Shown here in pieces: positions 9,317-21,200 of a stretch of 64,000 nucleotides of DNA. How positions within the stretch are numbered: position 1 is the first letter of the stretch; each line of letters starts with the position of its first letter. The notes under the pieces were generated by a model that was given only the letters and a program-made list of their open reading frames with translations, was not told where the DNA came from and did not search any database. The stretch lies in NCBI GenBank assembly GCA_944474755.1, contig OX104114.1, forward strand, positions 85,360,623 through 85,424,622, given 5' to 3'. The translations under genes and the position numbers were made by a program. This DNA comes from Limnoperna fortunei (Eukaryota > Mollusca > Bivalvia > Mytilida > Modiolidae).

Positions 9317-10970
9317 ATGGAAGCATCTGGAGATTTGATCCACAATCTTAAAAAAGTAGATACTCTTCATTTAAAAGATATTCCAAAAGAGGAACAAATA
9401 TGCGATATTTTTGTTTTGTATGATGAAAGCGATGATTTCGCTAGAGATGAAGTATTAGCAACCCTAGAGTCGGAACAGATACTGTTCTGTTGCATGGAAA
9501 GACATGGAAATCCGGGCAGCACAATTTTTGAAGACTACCAAAATTTGATACGTCAATAAAAAAAGTTATGTTTGTTATTTCAAAACATTTCAACCTTAAC
9601 GAAGAGTTAGTTTTCATGGCGACAATGGCATTTGACATTCTTGATCATGATGGGCAAAAAATTATTACTTTAATAACAGACGGGATTACTTCACCGAGAA
9701 GTGGTCTATACTGCCTAAACTCTACAGCAAAATATTCCACTAGACAGAAAGAATGGAAAAAAGACATAATTCGAGCGATACAATCAGTACCGTTAGATTT
9801 TTGTTCGTTGCTTGAAAACGGAAATGTTTCTGATTATCTCCTCTTGAGGGGGCTGTGCTTACTACATTTGCGATTGGACATTTATGGACTTCTTCTTGTA
9901 GCTAAAAATCGTTACTTGAAAGAAGATCTCGTTGAATATTCAAAACACCTGGATGTTCATCACAAAATAAACACCAGTAACTTTGCAGTATTAATACAAC
10001 AATCAATTTTCAGTTTGCAAAGAGTTTTCAGAGAAAAAAAATCGTAGACATTAAATAAGACATTACAAAACTTTGCGTCGGGCTTCTAAAAACCTGTTGC
10101 GATAAAGAATGGCTAATCGTCTGTTCCGTATCAGGGTTGTTCGAGAAGGAAGTGCAACGTTACGTCAGTGAGCTATATGCAGAAACGAAATTCGCTGTCG
10201 AGACACATCACAGGACGGAGTACAGTCATGATGAGAAGATTCATTTTCCCGATTATACCGATGAGCAAAAACGAATGGAGACCTTTCCTGTTGTCTGGAA
10301 TAACAAAAGTGGTCCGCCGGCAGAAGTTATGGCAAAGTCTGGTTTTGTTTATATGATGAAGCCGTGCTTAGTACAATGTTTTTCGTGTGGTTACTATATG
10401 GGCCGATGCGATTTTGATCAAAATCCATTAATCCTTCATGCCCAAACTACGCCCGGATATAAATTTGTAAGAGAAAATCTGCCCGCTGAATTAATGCCGA
10501 CAATGAAAATGAAATTTATAGCCAAGAACGATGCATATGCAGCAGAAGAGATAAGATTGTTGTCGCTTCAATCACTAAAACATATAGATATAGGAATACT
10601 AGTTACAGATTCTCAGAGAAGCTTGTTAGCAAAGGCCGGTTTTTATTACAAAGCATTTAATCTTATCCATTGTTTTTCTTGTGGTGTAACCATACGTTAC
10701 AAGGCGAACGAGAGGGAAACTGACGTATGGAATTTACACGGAAATTTGTCTCCAAACTGCGAATATCTTCTGCAACAGAAAGGATGCGATTTCATTACAA
10801 CAATCAATACTGATAGAAAACGAAACAAAGAACCGACGTTTTGTTCAATATTCTTGTTAATGTTGAAGAATGAATCGGAGATTGAATGGCCTGGGTACGT
10901 TTTCCAACCAGGTGAACGTTATAAGCGTGTCCCTTCAGACTTACTGGACCTGTCAATCGTTAGCAAATGA
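9317..10970 (+). pseudogene. Broken TIR-BIR (IAP-like) gene
   Basis: Three consecutive frames read as one protein broken by frame changes. From ATG 9317 a TIR domain starts (DIFVLYDESDDFARDEVL, then PGSTIFEDY). The frame stops at about 9557 and continues one frame over (IKKVMFVISKHF, then IITLITDGI) to a stop at 10045-10047. A third frame opens at 10059 and ends with TGA at 10970. It carries two BIR-type zinc folds: the first keeps CFSCG and a later His but has Gly-Tyr where the last Cys is expected; the second keeps CFSCG, HGNLSPNC and all ligands. About 95 unassigned residues join TIR and BIR. A TTATTTCAG acceptor-like site precedes the first ATG. The frame breaks suggest a pseudogene; assembly error is possible. 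TIR implies innate signalling and BIR caspase or ubiquitin control, by family knowledge. Confidence 0.65.
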
Positions 10971-11544
10971 CGGGCCATGCCTTGACATTATAAACATTGC
11001 GATATGAGTGCACCAAATCTTGAAGAAATCCCATAGCAACTTAACAAATAACAATAGATAAATATAGGATCTCGCATTGCTACGAGTGTATTATCGGATT
11101 TTTACAATCGAGATAGTTTAATTATGGTATTTTAAGTTCGGGCCTTGGCAAAGGTTGGCTAACAAATGTCATGAAATTCTTCTTACAGACTATTATAATC
11201 AGCTTTAATCACCACCAACACTAGTGTTTTAGTCCTGTCCTTCTACCATAAATATACACTTTTGATCTATTTGGGGAAATTTTACCAGAGCCAAAACATT
11301 TGAAAAATAGAAAAACAAGAGCCGAAAGTCAAGGGAAAATTACAAATTCGGATATAGACGCAAAACAAAAAACTAAAAACACAGACCAGACAGTGAGTAA
11401 CCCGAACCCAATAAAAACCATGGGTTCTTCTGACGAGTAAGCAGTGCTGCCTTTAACTAGACACCCTCCGAGTTATTCATTGCCATGTCATTAAAAAGTC
11501 AAATCCATGAATAGGAAAGACTACATATGACTCACCGAAAAGGT
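10971..11544. other. Intergenic DNA with one MITE fragment
   Basis: No gene is seen. A fragment at 11068-11165 (ATTATCGGATTTTTACAATC, then TTAATTATGGTATTTTAAG) matches the fold-back MITE found twice in LZTFL1 intron 4. Confidence 0.5.
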
Positions 11545-12367
11545 CCGATCGTATTTGAGATATTGATTTCCTACAACGATCAATTAAGTCATTTTGGCGA
11601 CCATAGAACTTCTGGAGAGACAACATCAACCTTGGTACAACACACACTTTTTGAATAGTTTAGTAGTCAACAGCAGTTAGCGGTGAAGAAAATCGGAATA
11701 CCGATCGCAGGATCTAAAGTAACGTACAAGTTGTGAAATGTACACACCATACGTTGTAGCTGCTGGAATATTGCTATCGATGAAAGGGAAGTTGACAATT
11801 TGAAAGTCATCACGTTTGTCTTAAAGTCTATTATTTCTAGAAGTATGCCCAAGTAAGAGGCCAACCTAAGTGTATTCGTGGGGTCTTTAATTTCAAGCTC
11901 GCTATGGTTAATTGAATGCAAATAGTCACCAAATTTAGTATTGTTGATTGACAAAACATCAACAATATAGTGGAATGTGGAAGTAAAGATCTGGGCCAGT
12001 GTCTTTTCTGTCTTCTTCAGCATGCCTTCTAGAAACTCATAAGAGTAAAAGAACAAATCGGCAAGGAGAGGAGCACAATTAGTACCCATGAATACAAACA
12101 GTCTGTTGAAAAACATGTCCTCCAAACATGGCATATATGCTGTCAATCAGGAATCACCTCATTTATACCACTCCTGGAATAGAAAGTGTCACTGTATTTT
12201 TGATGTCCCGTTTTTATTGTTAAAATAGTGGTCAAGGGTTGCGATATTGTTTTGGTGGTACACTTAGACGATCCTGCTATGAAACGCTGTTGTATGGATT
12301 TTTGTGAAGATTTTGGTATCCAATACAAAAAAGGGAAATAACAACTTCGACTTTGATCTAGAGCCAA
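11545..12367 (-). pseudogene. Decayed reverse transcriptase of Penelope-like type
   Basis: On the minus strand, pieces in shifting frames follow the order of a Penelope-like element reverse transcriptase. Upstream (12367 to 12143) come PFLYWIPKSSQKS and QRFIAGSSKCTTK. The core (12146 to 11667) has MGTNCAPLLADLFFYSYEF, with a Y-I-V-D where the catalytic Y-x-D-D is expected, then VLSINNTKFGDYL and ELEIKDPTNT. A tail at about 11620-11550 reads LSLQKFYGRQNDLIDR. The region between fingers and palm is missing at the 12146 junction and the active-site aspartate is lost, so this copy is dead. Penelope-like assignment rests on memory of motif context and could instead be another RT group. Confidence 0.6.
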
Positions 12368-12899
12368 AGGATGCCAACACCGATTTGTGATTTTTAATAA
12401 CCTCCTTTTTTTGAAAGCGTAGTGGATGTGTAAGTATTGCTTGAATTTTACTAGTATTTGTTCTATTAAAATATTACTCCAACTTGTAGGATTTTTTCTT
12501 TTGTTGTTGTTGTTGTGTTGACCGATATTACGTTAAGAAATGAAAAGTACTACAACAAAAGGCAGAAGCAGCCACCGCGATTATATTCAATTCGAAACTG
12601 TCAATGTTAATATTGTATTAACTTGTTTAACTGTCGCTTTTGAAGCTTTAAGATGTGTCTTACTTATGATTATCAATTCAAATCTCAAAGATGATGGGTA
12701 TTCGTTTAAAACAGAATGTCTTGTTATCGAAAATTGCTCAATAAAGTCAGAAGAAGAATCAGATATTGTATATCACCATGATAAAAAAACAATATAGAAT
12801 TAACCAATATTTAACTACAGTGGTATGTGTCAATGGTAAAAACTTCACAGTCTTCTATAAAGAAATTTATAATAACAGAAGAAAAAGCTAGGAATTTTC

Positions 12900-15330
12900 A
12901 ATTAATTGGAATAAATCATAACATACATGAAAAGATAAGAGATCTATTATCTGAGATCGAAAGTAATACAAGTAAAAATCAAGATTGAAAATTTACTAAC
13001 ACAAGACGTAACTTCTCACCAGCAGCAACATAACTTGAATGACATTTCAAGTCTGGTTAGTACATGCGTATTAACTTTTGATCAGAGTGTAGATTAAACA
13101 AACAATATCTGGCAACATTTGCAAAAAGAAATACACAAACTGAAGTAAAGCAATTGTCTGTCATGGATGTAACTCGTTGTTACACTACCAGTTCGACAGA
13201 TTAACTTATAAGCAGTGAAAGATTTGTTGACCAGAAGTATTGCTCTACAACGGTAGCTGTAAGAAACTGGAATGCAAAATAACTCCTATGTATGAAATCT
13301 CCAATCCAAACTCGAATAGAAGTGTAGGAACCATTAAAGCTATTAATACAGATATGTCAAGTGATAAACTCAGTAGATAGTAGCAATTATTGGGGAAAAA
13401 ACTAGCCCTCGAGGAAACAGAAAGAAAGCTTAGAGGTAGCACTAAAGAACAAAGAGAAAATTTTCAATGAAAATTGCTAAAAACTGTCCAGTGCCCAACC
13501 CTATATTCTAACTCTAACAATATTTACGAACTTGGAAGTATCATTATCTATTAAAAACCCCACTAAATATGATGTAAATGTAAACAACTCTAGACATCAA
13601 TCCTGTTGACGTACTTGTAACATATATAGATAGGGCTAACATTTAATCGAGATTTAGTATATAAGAGAGTCAAATTCTTCATCTTATTGCCGACAAAAGG
13701 ATTGTGATCAATAACTTTAAAGAGATGCTAAATCTACTGAATTTCAAAAAGCTGAAAATCGAGCCAGCGATTCCGTTTTAAGAGATCCACATATAAATGC
13801 ACCAGGAAATCTAAATGTTAAAAACATATCTAAGATAATAAACACTGAGAGTGGTAAATGTAGTAAAACCACTGTATCTGTACAAAAGGGAGTTAATAAA
13901 GAAGAAAATGAGAAGGATGCTAGTCAGGTTTCTTGAGTACTCTGGCGAACTCCAGTCTACAGAACACATTTCAGATCGGTCCTGTTCAACAACTTAACAA
14001 TCCAAATCCTTATGAGAGGCCATTTATAATCCCACAGAATCAAAACATTTATATCCCATTGAATCCTTACGTATTGCCACATTAAAAATCGAGAATATCA
14101 CAAGCAAATCAGTAAACTTACTCGGGTTCCTAAGAAGGTAGATATACTCGCAATCCAAAACCTTTGCTTATGGTCTTACGAAAAAATAAATTAGTTAAAA
14201 CAGTAGTCCTTACATGCAGCTGTTTTATAAAGTGCACCGATGAATATGACCCCATAACTTTCAATAGAAAATTCGAGTGTGGGTGTGGATTAATTTGGAA
14301 TTCAAAATTTGATCATTATATATCTGAACATATTTGCGTTATGACGATTGACACTTTTCCAATTCCAAGTTGTATTGTTTTGGTTTTAAACATGCCAGGT
14401 ACGGGTAGCAGTGATAATGATAGAAAAATTAGTCAATGTCTAAACGAAATACATAAAATTATGCAGAGGAATTTACGTCACGTTATTATTAGGGGACATG
14501 AATGCATCATCGCTTCACAAATAGGGACAGGCTTTTTTAAATCTAATTTATTGAGATTGGGTTAGTACATCCGAATAATTATCCATTGAGGCAAACATTC
14601 TTTCATAATACACTGTACCGATGTTAGTGCTTACCAAATTGACTATGTCGTGGTCTAAAGATCTTAAACGAATATACAAATTTTATATCACTCACCTTTG
14701 AATCTATCAACATGTGTGGGAATATAGCTGAAATCAGGAACTCAGTATGAACTGTCAAATGATGGTACTCCTCAAATTATTCAAAGCAAGCTGAAGTGGG
14801 ATTAAAGTGATAAGAAAAAAACTCTGGTAAAAGAAAATTTACAAAATTTAGATCTCAAGAAAGGCAACATTGATAATAATTTTATAACTGGCGAATATTC
14901 TGAAAAACTGTGCTGATGAAACAATGGGAATAGATCCGTATGATTCTTCAATAACAAAGGCTCATAAAGAACCGATGCCTATCATTGAAAAAAAAAGTCA
15001 ATAAGTAGGGAGAGAGGAATGATGGACAAATAACAACAGAAAAAAAGTTATGTATTTAGGCGAAATTGTCAAAAAAAAAGAAAATATAGACAAGCTATGC
15101 GTAAATACGAAACAGAAAGACTTGACAAATTATACAAAAATGTCATGGAATCAGATGAACTGGATAAAAAAAATGTTTTACAAATTTGTAGAGATCAAGG
15201 ATTGTCGTTTGGTAACCAAAGCTTTCTCTCCAATAAAAGCCGCCATACTTCTTTTAACTACAGTTTTATTTTGAGCTTGTTTGGTAAACAATTATGGGGA
15301 AAAAACAATGAAGGCTTTCTTTTTTTGTAG
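12900..15330 (+). pseudogene. Decayed non-LTR retrotransposon (PHD-type ORF1, APE endonuclease)
   Basis: Plus-strand fragments follow the order of a CR1/L2-like LINE. At about 13150-13215 a PHD-finger-like pattern (VCHGCNSLLHYQ) is visible. At 14164-14565 an open stretch carries an endonuclease-like core (GSSDNDRKISQCLNEIHKI, then VIIRGHE, where an active domain has GDxN, then FKSNLL). Farther on, FISLTFESINM with a broken SDH motif marks the endonuclease end. At 15097-15200 RKYETERLDKLYKN resembles the linker before the RT. No RT follows, so the element is truncated as well as frameshifted. The open frame 12540-12797 just upstream is unassigned and may belong to the same remnant. Confidence 0.55.
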
Positions 15331-18171
15331 TGCCATCCATCTTGGTTAGGGGAGGGGGTTTACCATCCATCTTGGTTAGTGGGGATTATTGGAATACAAG
15401 TCATCACATATCTTGTCAATCCACTCAAACAGAATAGATATGCAAACATGTGTCTACAGTACTATTTATTTCTATTTATATAATAAATATTACAAGGAAT
15501 GGTACAGCATACATTTTATATAAATAGTAGGGGGTTATTGCCTGTCGAAACATTAAAGTCCTTAAATACTATTTTTTTGTTTATGAAGTTTTATGTGATC
15601 ACAATGTCATTTTATCATGTACTATGAAATAGTGTCTGAATATTTGTAAAAAATCACAACCAATCATTGGTTAATAATTATATGTGCTAAACTCATTAAC
15701 TTCCTGTTATGCAATTATTTGATAAAAAACTTTATGGTTAAAGTTCCAGTAACAGTAATTTGAAATTAAAAAAAATGAAGTAATACACCTCATTGAAATG
15801 GATTCAATACTACACTCAATTATATATAAATATTATCCTTTCTAATTTGTTTCCAACTAACAGATTATAAACAGGACTTTTGACTATCAGAATCGTACCA
15901 CCGTAACTGAATCATTATTGGTCAATGGCCCAACATTACTATGACAACACATAATTTTGTAAGTATAGTTTACTGGTCTTAATTTTGTAACATTTGAGTT
16001 TATGTTGTAAATCAATTCTAATACATATATCAAGCTCTTATGGAGTTTATTATTTCCGTGGTTTGAAGATTTTAATGATTTTACAATTCAAACTTGAAAT
16101 GTGAACCAATTTTTCAAAAAAGTTAGGAAGACTAAGATTCCAACTGACTCAGTAAGAAATCAAAATATGAACTTCAAATAATTAGGGCTGTAAACGTACA
16201 GTGAAGACTAAGTTATGACAGAAGCCCACTCATGTATTTAGTGGGGCCAATCATTCCTATTTTATACAATGTTACCACCACCATCACAACACACACTGCA
16301 TGCACCAAATTAAATGAAATTACAAAGCTCTTCAATGAAATGAAATTACAAAGCTCTTCCATTTATAAAAAAATCTATTTGATGTAAATTTCACCAAAAA
16401 ATGAATTTTTAACTGAGTTGAGCTTGTGTGTGAATTTGATGACAAAATGTTTCATTGAAAACTCAACTATAATGTATTTAAAATTTACATAAATTGAGAA
16501 ATTTATGTCATTACTTCATAATAATTTTCATATACAGAACACATTATGTGTTCACTTTAGGCAAGCTAACACATTGATTTTTCATGAGATTCATGTAAAT
16601 TACACATTGGTATCTGTGTTGCAAACAGACACTGAATCATATTTCAAATATACTTGTTTTCGATATGTCTATATAGTAAAGTGGATGGATAACAAACATT
16701 TTAAAATTAAAAAAATTATTTAAATATTGATGATTGTTGGCCTAACCATTTACTTACATAACGATTTTTGTCAAATTAAAATCTGTTTATTTTCTTTATA
16801 TTCTTTATTAATGAAATAAGTACTAAAAGATCTTAAAATTTCCTCTTTGTCTATTTGAGAACTTTTCAGATATTTCTTTACACATCATTCAATCATCAAG
16901 GAATTTGTGCACTATAAAAATATTACCTATGTGATTAAAGGTTTACAAATGCAAGTTCTACTCAAATCTGTGTTTACTCTAATATCTTATGATTAGGATA
17001 AATAAATGTACAAAAATAAATCTTAACAATAAAAAGATCAGTAAACAATCACAGAATTTAGTTAAAATGATTGATTTTTGAAACTGTACAGAGAAACAGA
17101 ACCCAAATAGTTGGTACATACACTCAGATACCAGTAATGAAAACAACTTTCACATAAGTACAACAGACTACTAATAAAAAACACTGTCCATACACCAAAG
17201 TTATCACAGATATTATCGTAATAAAGTTTTTGTTCTACAAAAAAATAAACATTCAACACAATAGATCTTCTCTGCTCCTGAATTAAATGTGTTACAATCT
17301 GTGGGCAACATTTATAAAATACTGCAAATATTGATAATACAAAATCTAAAGCATTAATTTCGCAGTTATAATGGAAAAAAAAATAAGTTGTGCAGATACT
17401 AAGGTTGCAAGAAGTAAAAAATTCAATACAAAACCTGCTTTGCTGATAAGACATTTTTTGAAACATTGGCAGCTATATAGTTTTCGTCCTGTAGCAGGGA
17501 TACAACCCTGTTCTAATACACACTGTATGCATACTACAATATATTTATTTATACAATACTGTACATGTATGTATAATACAATATTGTTGTTTCCACATAA
17601 ATTAAACTGAAATGTGTGTACAAATTTATATATTTCTTTAACATTAAACGCTAAAAGCTTTTTGAAATTCTGTGTATTCTGTACGCTAGACCATTTATGA
17701 TTTTTTTGTTTTAATGTTATATACTTGTGTGGCCATGAAAAGGGATGACAGGTTCTTATTGTTTTATTGTAATTAAAACTTTAATTATTTTTACTAATGG
17801 TTACAAAATGTTTTTATTAACTTGATGTTGATTGGTCTTTTATTTGTCCCAAATATTACATCAGAAATGGTTTTCAGTTTATACCTCAAAAACTGTATAT
17901 TTAAATCTTTGCAACATTCAACTTGTCTTCCTACAGTGTCTTCCTAGAGTAAAAATGTTGAGTGTGTTTATAGATCTATGTTGAAGTAAAAAAATATATA
18001 GACATTATTTGTGTTTTCTCTCATCAACTAGACTTGTATTATGCTTTGACCTGGATAGGTCACAGAACAACAAAAGAAATACATACATATATTTATAGGC
18101 ATACATTTATGAACACATTGAGAAGAAAGTTAAATGAAAAGTTAATAGTATCTATATTGCTGTAATTTTCT
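15331..18171. other. Intergenic region including probable LZTFL1 3' UTR
   Basis: AT-rich DNA with no recognisable coding exon. LZTFL1 ends at 18172 on the minus strand, so its 3' UTR lies in the right part. Minus-strand AATAAA-type signals (plus TTTATT) occur several times, for example near 17838 and 17762; which one is used cannot be told. Confidence 0.5.
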
Positions 18172-18202
18172 TTAATCATCTTCATCTCCCACACTTTCGT
18201 AT
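18172..18202 (-). CDS. LZTFL1: LZTFL1 exon 10 (C terminus)
   Basis: Acceptor TATTTTTCAG; it completes a Lys codon, then encodes YESVGDEDD and TAA at 18174-18172. The acidic end corresponds to the human YEPED terminus. Confidence 0.9.
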
Positions 18203-21200
18203 CTGAAAAATACAAATTTACGAGTAAAAGTGTGCAGCATGGTACATACTTTGGGAAAAGCATGACTGGTTGAATATTTTTTTTTTATTTATCAATTTTG
18301 GGCAGTTTAATATTTACTTAACAGATTCTAACTTAGTCGGTTATCTTGTGTTAACAGACTATTTACTTCCTATATAAAACTAGAGTAAAGTGATAGCCAT
18401 TACATACAGCCATGCCACTTTTACATGAATTGTATAGTAATTGAAGAAGTACATGTAATAAGAGAGTTTTCCATTTAAACATAGCTTATACCAGGGATGT
18501 TATTAGAAGGCCGCAACCAGCAAAAACTGCTGGCTACTAGCTCATCTACTGCTACTTGAATATAAAACATGGACCAGCACTGAGTCCTGCTAAGTAAAAC
18601 CCCACAAACAAATTTTGCTGCTTAATAGGAGAAAGTCAGAAAATTTCAATCAGTTTAACAGCAATAATATCACCTCATACTGAGCACAATCTGTGTTGAG
18701 TGAAGGAAAAAATGATTATTTTAGAATGCATAGTTTTTTCAACATTGAACATGGAAACTTTCACCATGTAGATAGAAAAATCCAAAAGGACATTGGTTCG
18801 TCCAAATTCTATCATGTGTCTGTAAATAAGATCACATTGTTAGGTTATATCCATCACACAGCTGGCAGCTTAAGATAAATTAATGTGCAAGACAAAACCC
18901 AACTTGGCGGGTACAGGGAAGCGTCCTGGTAGGGGTCAGAGTGAAACTATTGTAAAGTCAGCGTGTTTTGGTGGATGTTTTTTTACACACCATAAATTAC
19001 TGTTCATTTATCTTTTTCAACACTAAACAAGCATGGAAATATTTTTTTTCTGTAATCAACAGATGAAACTGAAATGTACATGTGCAATATCTTGTTTATT
19101 GTTTTGTTTTTTGTTTTTTGTTTTTTTGTTTTTGTTTTTTTTTTTTTTTTTTCTTTGAAAAAAAGTTTTTCGTAAGAACTTACTTTGACAATCTCTTCCT
19201 TAGTTGTTTCAGTTGATCATTCTTTGACAGTAACATCTTCTTCAGATTTTTAAATGGATTTGTTTGACTGACTTTCTTTTCTAATTCCTGTAATGTGTAC
19301 ACAAATGAAGTTAAGTTTTAAAAAAAAAGTTTTCTAACGAAATGTTTAGTTTTCAGGTCAGCATGATATTTTTTTAATAAAGCCAAACTAATTGAGTTGG
19401 CATAAAATTGAAGAATAAGTCTATCTTGTATCTGTCGAAGAAACTGGTACCTATATATTGTGTCAATAGAGAGGACTGGAGATTGTACCAAACATGCAGG
19501 GAACAAGAAGAGATAACAAAAAAGGTGAACTCTTAAATTTCTTAGAGTTTTAATTTTCAAAAACTTAGTGATATTCTGAATCCATCAAGAAAATTCCTCT
19601 GAAATGTCGAATTCTAATAGCTCTTAGAAATAAACCAAAATCAATAAGTAACACTTGAGCAAAGCAATTTTCTAAGATCTACCATTAATTGATATTACAA
19701 ATATTATCATTGTTATCAATATTATAATTTAAAAGTTATGACTAATTTGACAATATGCTATTAAAAATTAGGAAAAATTGTGTAGGGATGCCAACATCCA
19801 TGTTAACCAAAATCACCCTTGATAGTAATGTATTCCACCGTGGGCACTAAAATATACTTACACATTTAAATAAGTTGAAATTGGACAACGTTAAAAATTT
19901 AACATGTTTTTAGCAGCCATTATGAAATGCATGGTTAAAATGTAGCATTCTAAATGGAATACTAAAGTCAACCCATAATCCAAATATTGTTGAAATTGGA
20001 GCATGTTTAATTTCCGATGAAATTGGACACTGACAAGTACATGTTTTTACTTCAAAACAGGTGTAATTTTTTAACTTTGAAACAAAATATTAATTGTCTA
20101 TCTACATAACACCTTTCTAACTGTGAGTTGGGAAACAACAAACAGAGCATTTTTTAAGGGTAAATTACCTTTTCAGCCATCTCTAACATTTCCCTGATGC
20201 GTAGTAATTCATGTTTCGTTGATACTAAATCAGATTCCATTTCACCTGCTGTTTCAGAAGATTTCTTACTCTGAAATGAATGCAATTAATTGTACCTTCT
20301 TTGATCAATTTTTATAACATATCATTGGTACAATCAATAACTTGTACAATTGGACTATAGGTGTCTTAACATGAACAGGATGTTCTTATAATTAATACCT
20401 TGTACAGCATATAAACAACATAAATAATTAACTCAGGAAATAAACAAAAACAAAAATAACATAACTCACTGACTTACAAAACTTCTTTTACAAACGTTGT
20501 ATTCAAAGTAACAGGTTCATAGTTTGTTTAATGCTACATTCAGGAATTTTTCAGCTTTATCATGGTGTCGAGCTTTTACTGGAGTAAACCCTAGACCTTC
20601 GGTATGAAAAATAACAGGTTCACCATATTTTAAATGATTATTGCTTTTAACAATAACTCTGTGTAATCATCCTACATTCAAGTATAAATTAATTTCTAAA
20701 AAGTGTAAAATACTTAGGTTCAAAGTAGAGAAGCAAAAAGTATCATTTTTAAAGGTCTTAATTTTACTAGGCCAATGATCTTGTCATTCAAAAACCATAA
20801 ATTCTACCATACTTAAAACCCACAATCCTATACTTTTTTTAGTAAATAATCCCCACTTTCCTGAACAACCCTCCCCTTTTTTCATTACTGTCCCACTCTC
20901 TCCAAACAAATAATATTAATCTACTGAATTCACAATCTTCCACACATTTTTTATGTATGCTAACTGTTGGTCTAGGCAATAAAAATAGCATAAATAAAAA
21001 CTATAAACTGTGTAAACAAGTCCATGGTTATATTTTGATAATACTGTGAAATATGAAGTGCACAAAACATTTATGTCTCTTTTACTAAATTATAAGTATA
21101 TGATCTAAAAACAGAAAGCATATAACCTTTTCCAGTTCTAATTGTAATTTTGCCATTTTTTCCCTCGTTTCTGCAAGATCTTCATCTGAAGGCTGAAAAA

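Noticed and set aside
10044..10134. A 91-bp GT-AG intron joining the TIR and BIR parts
   Set aside because: The splice would leave phases 2 and 2 that do not join; a frame change fits better.
16505..17610. Several short open frames between the decayed LINE and LZTFL1
   Set aside because: AT-rich low-complexity frames without motif or conserved pattern.
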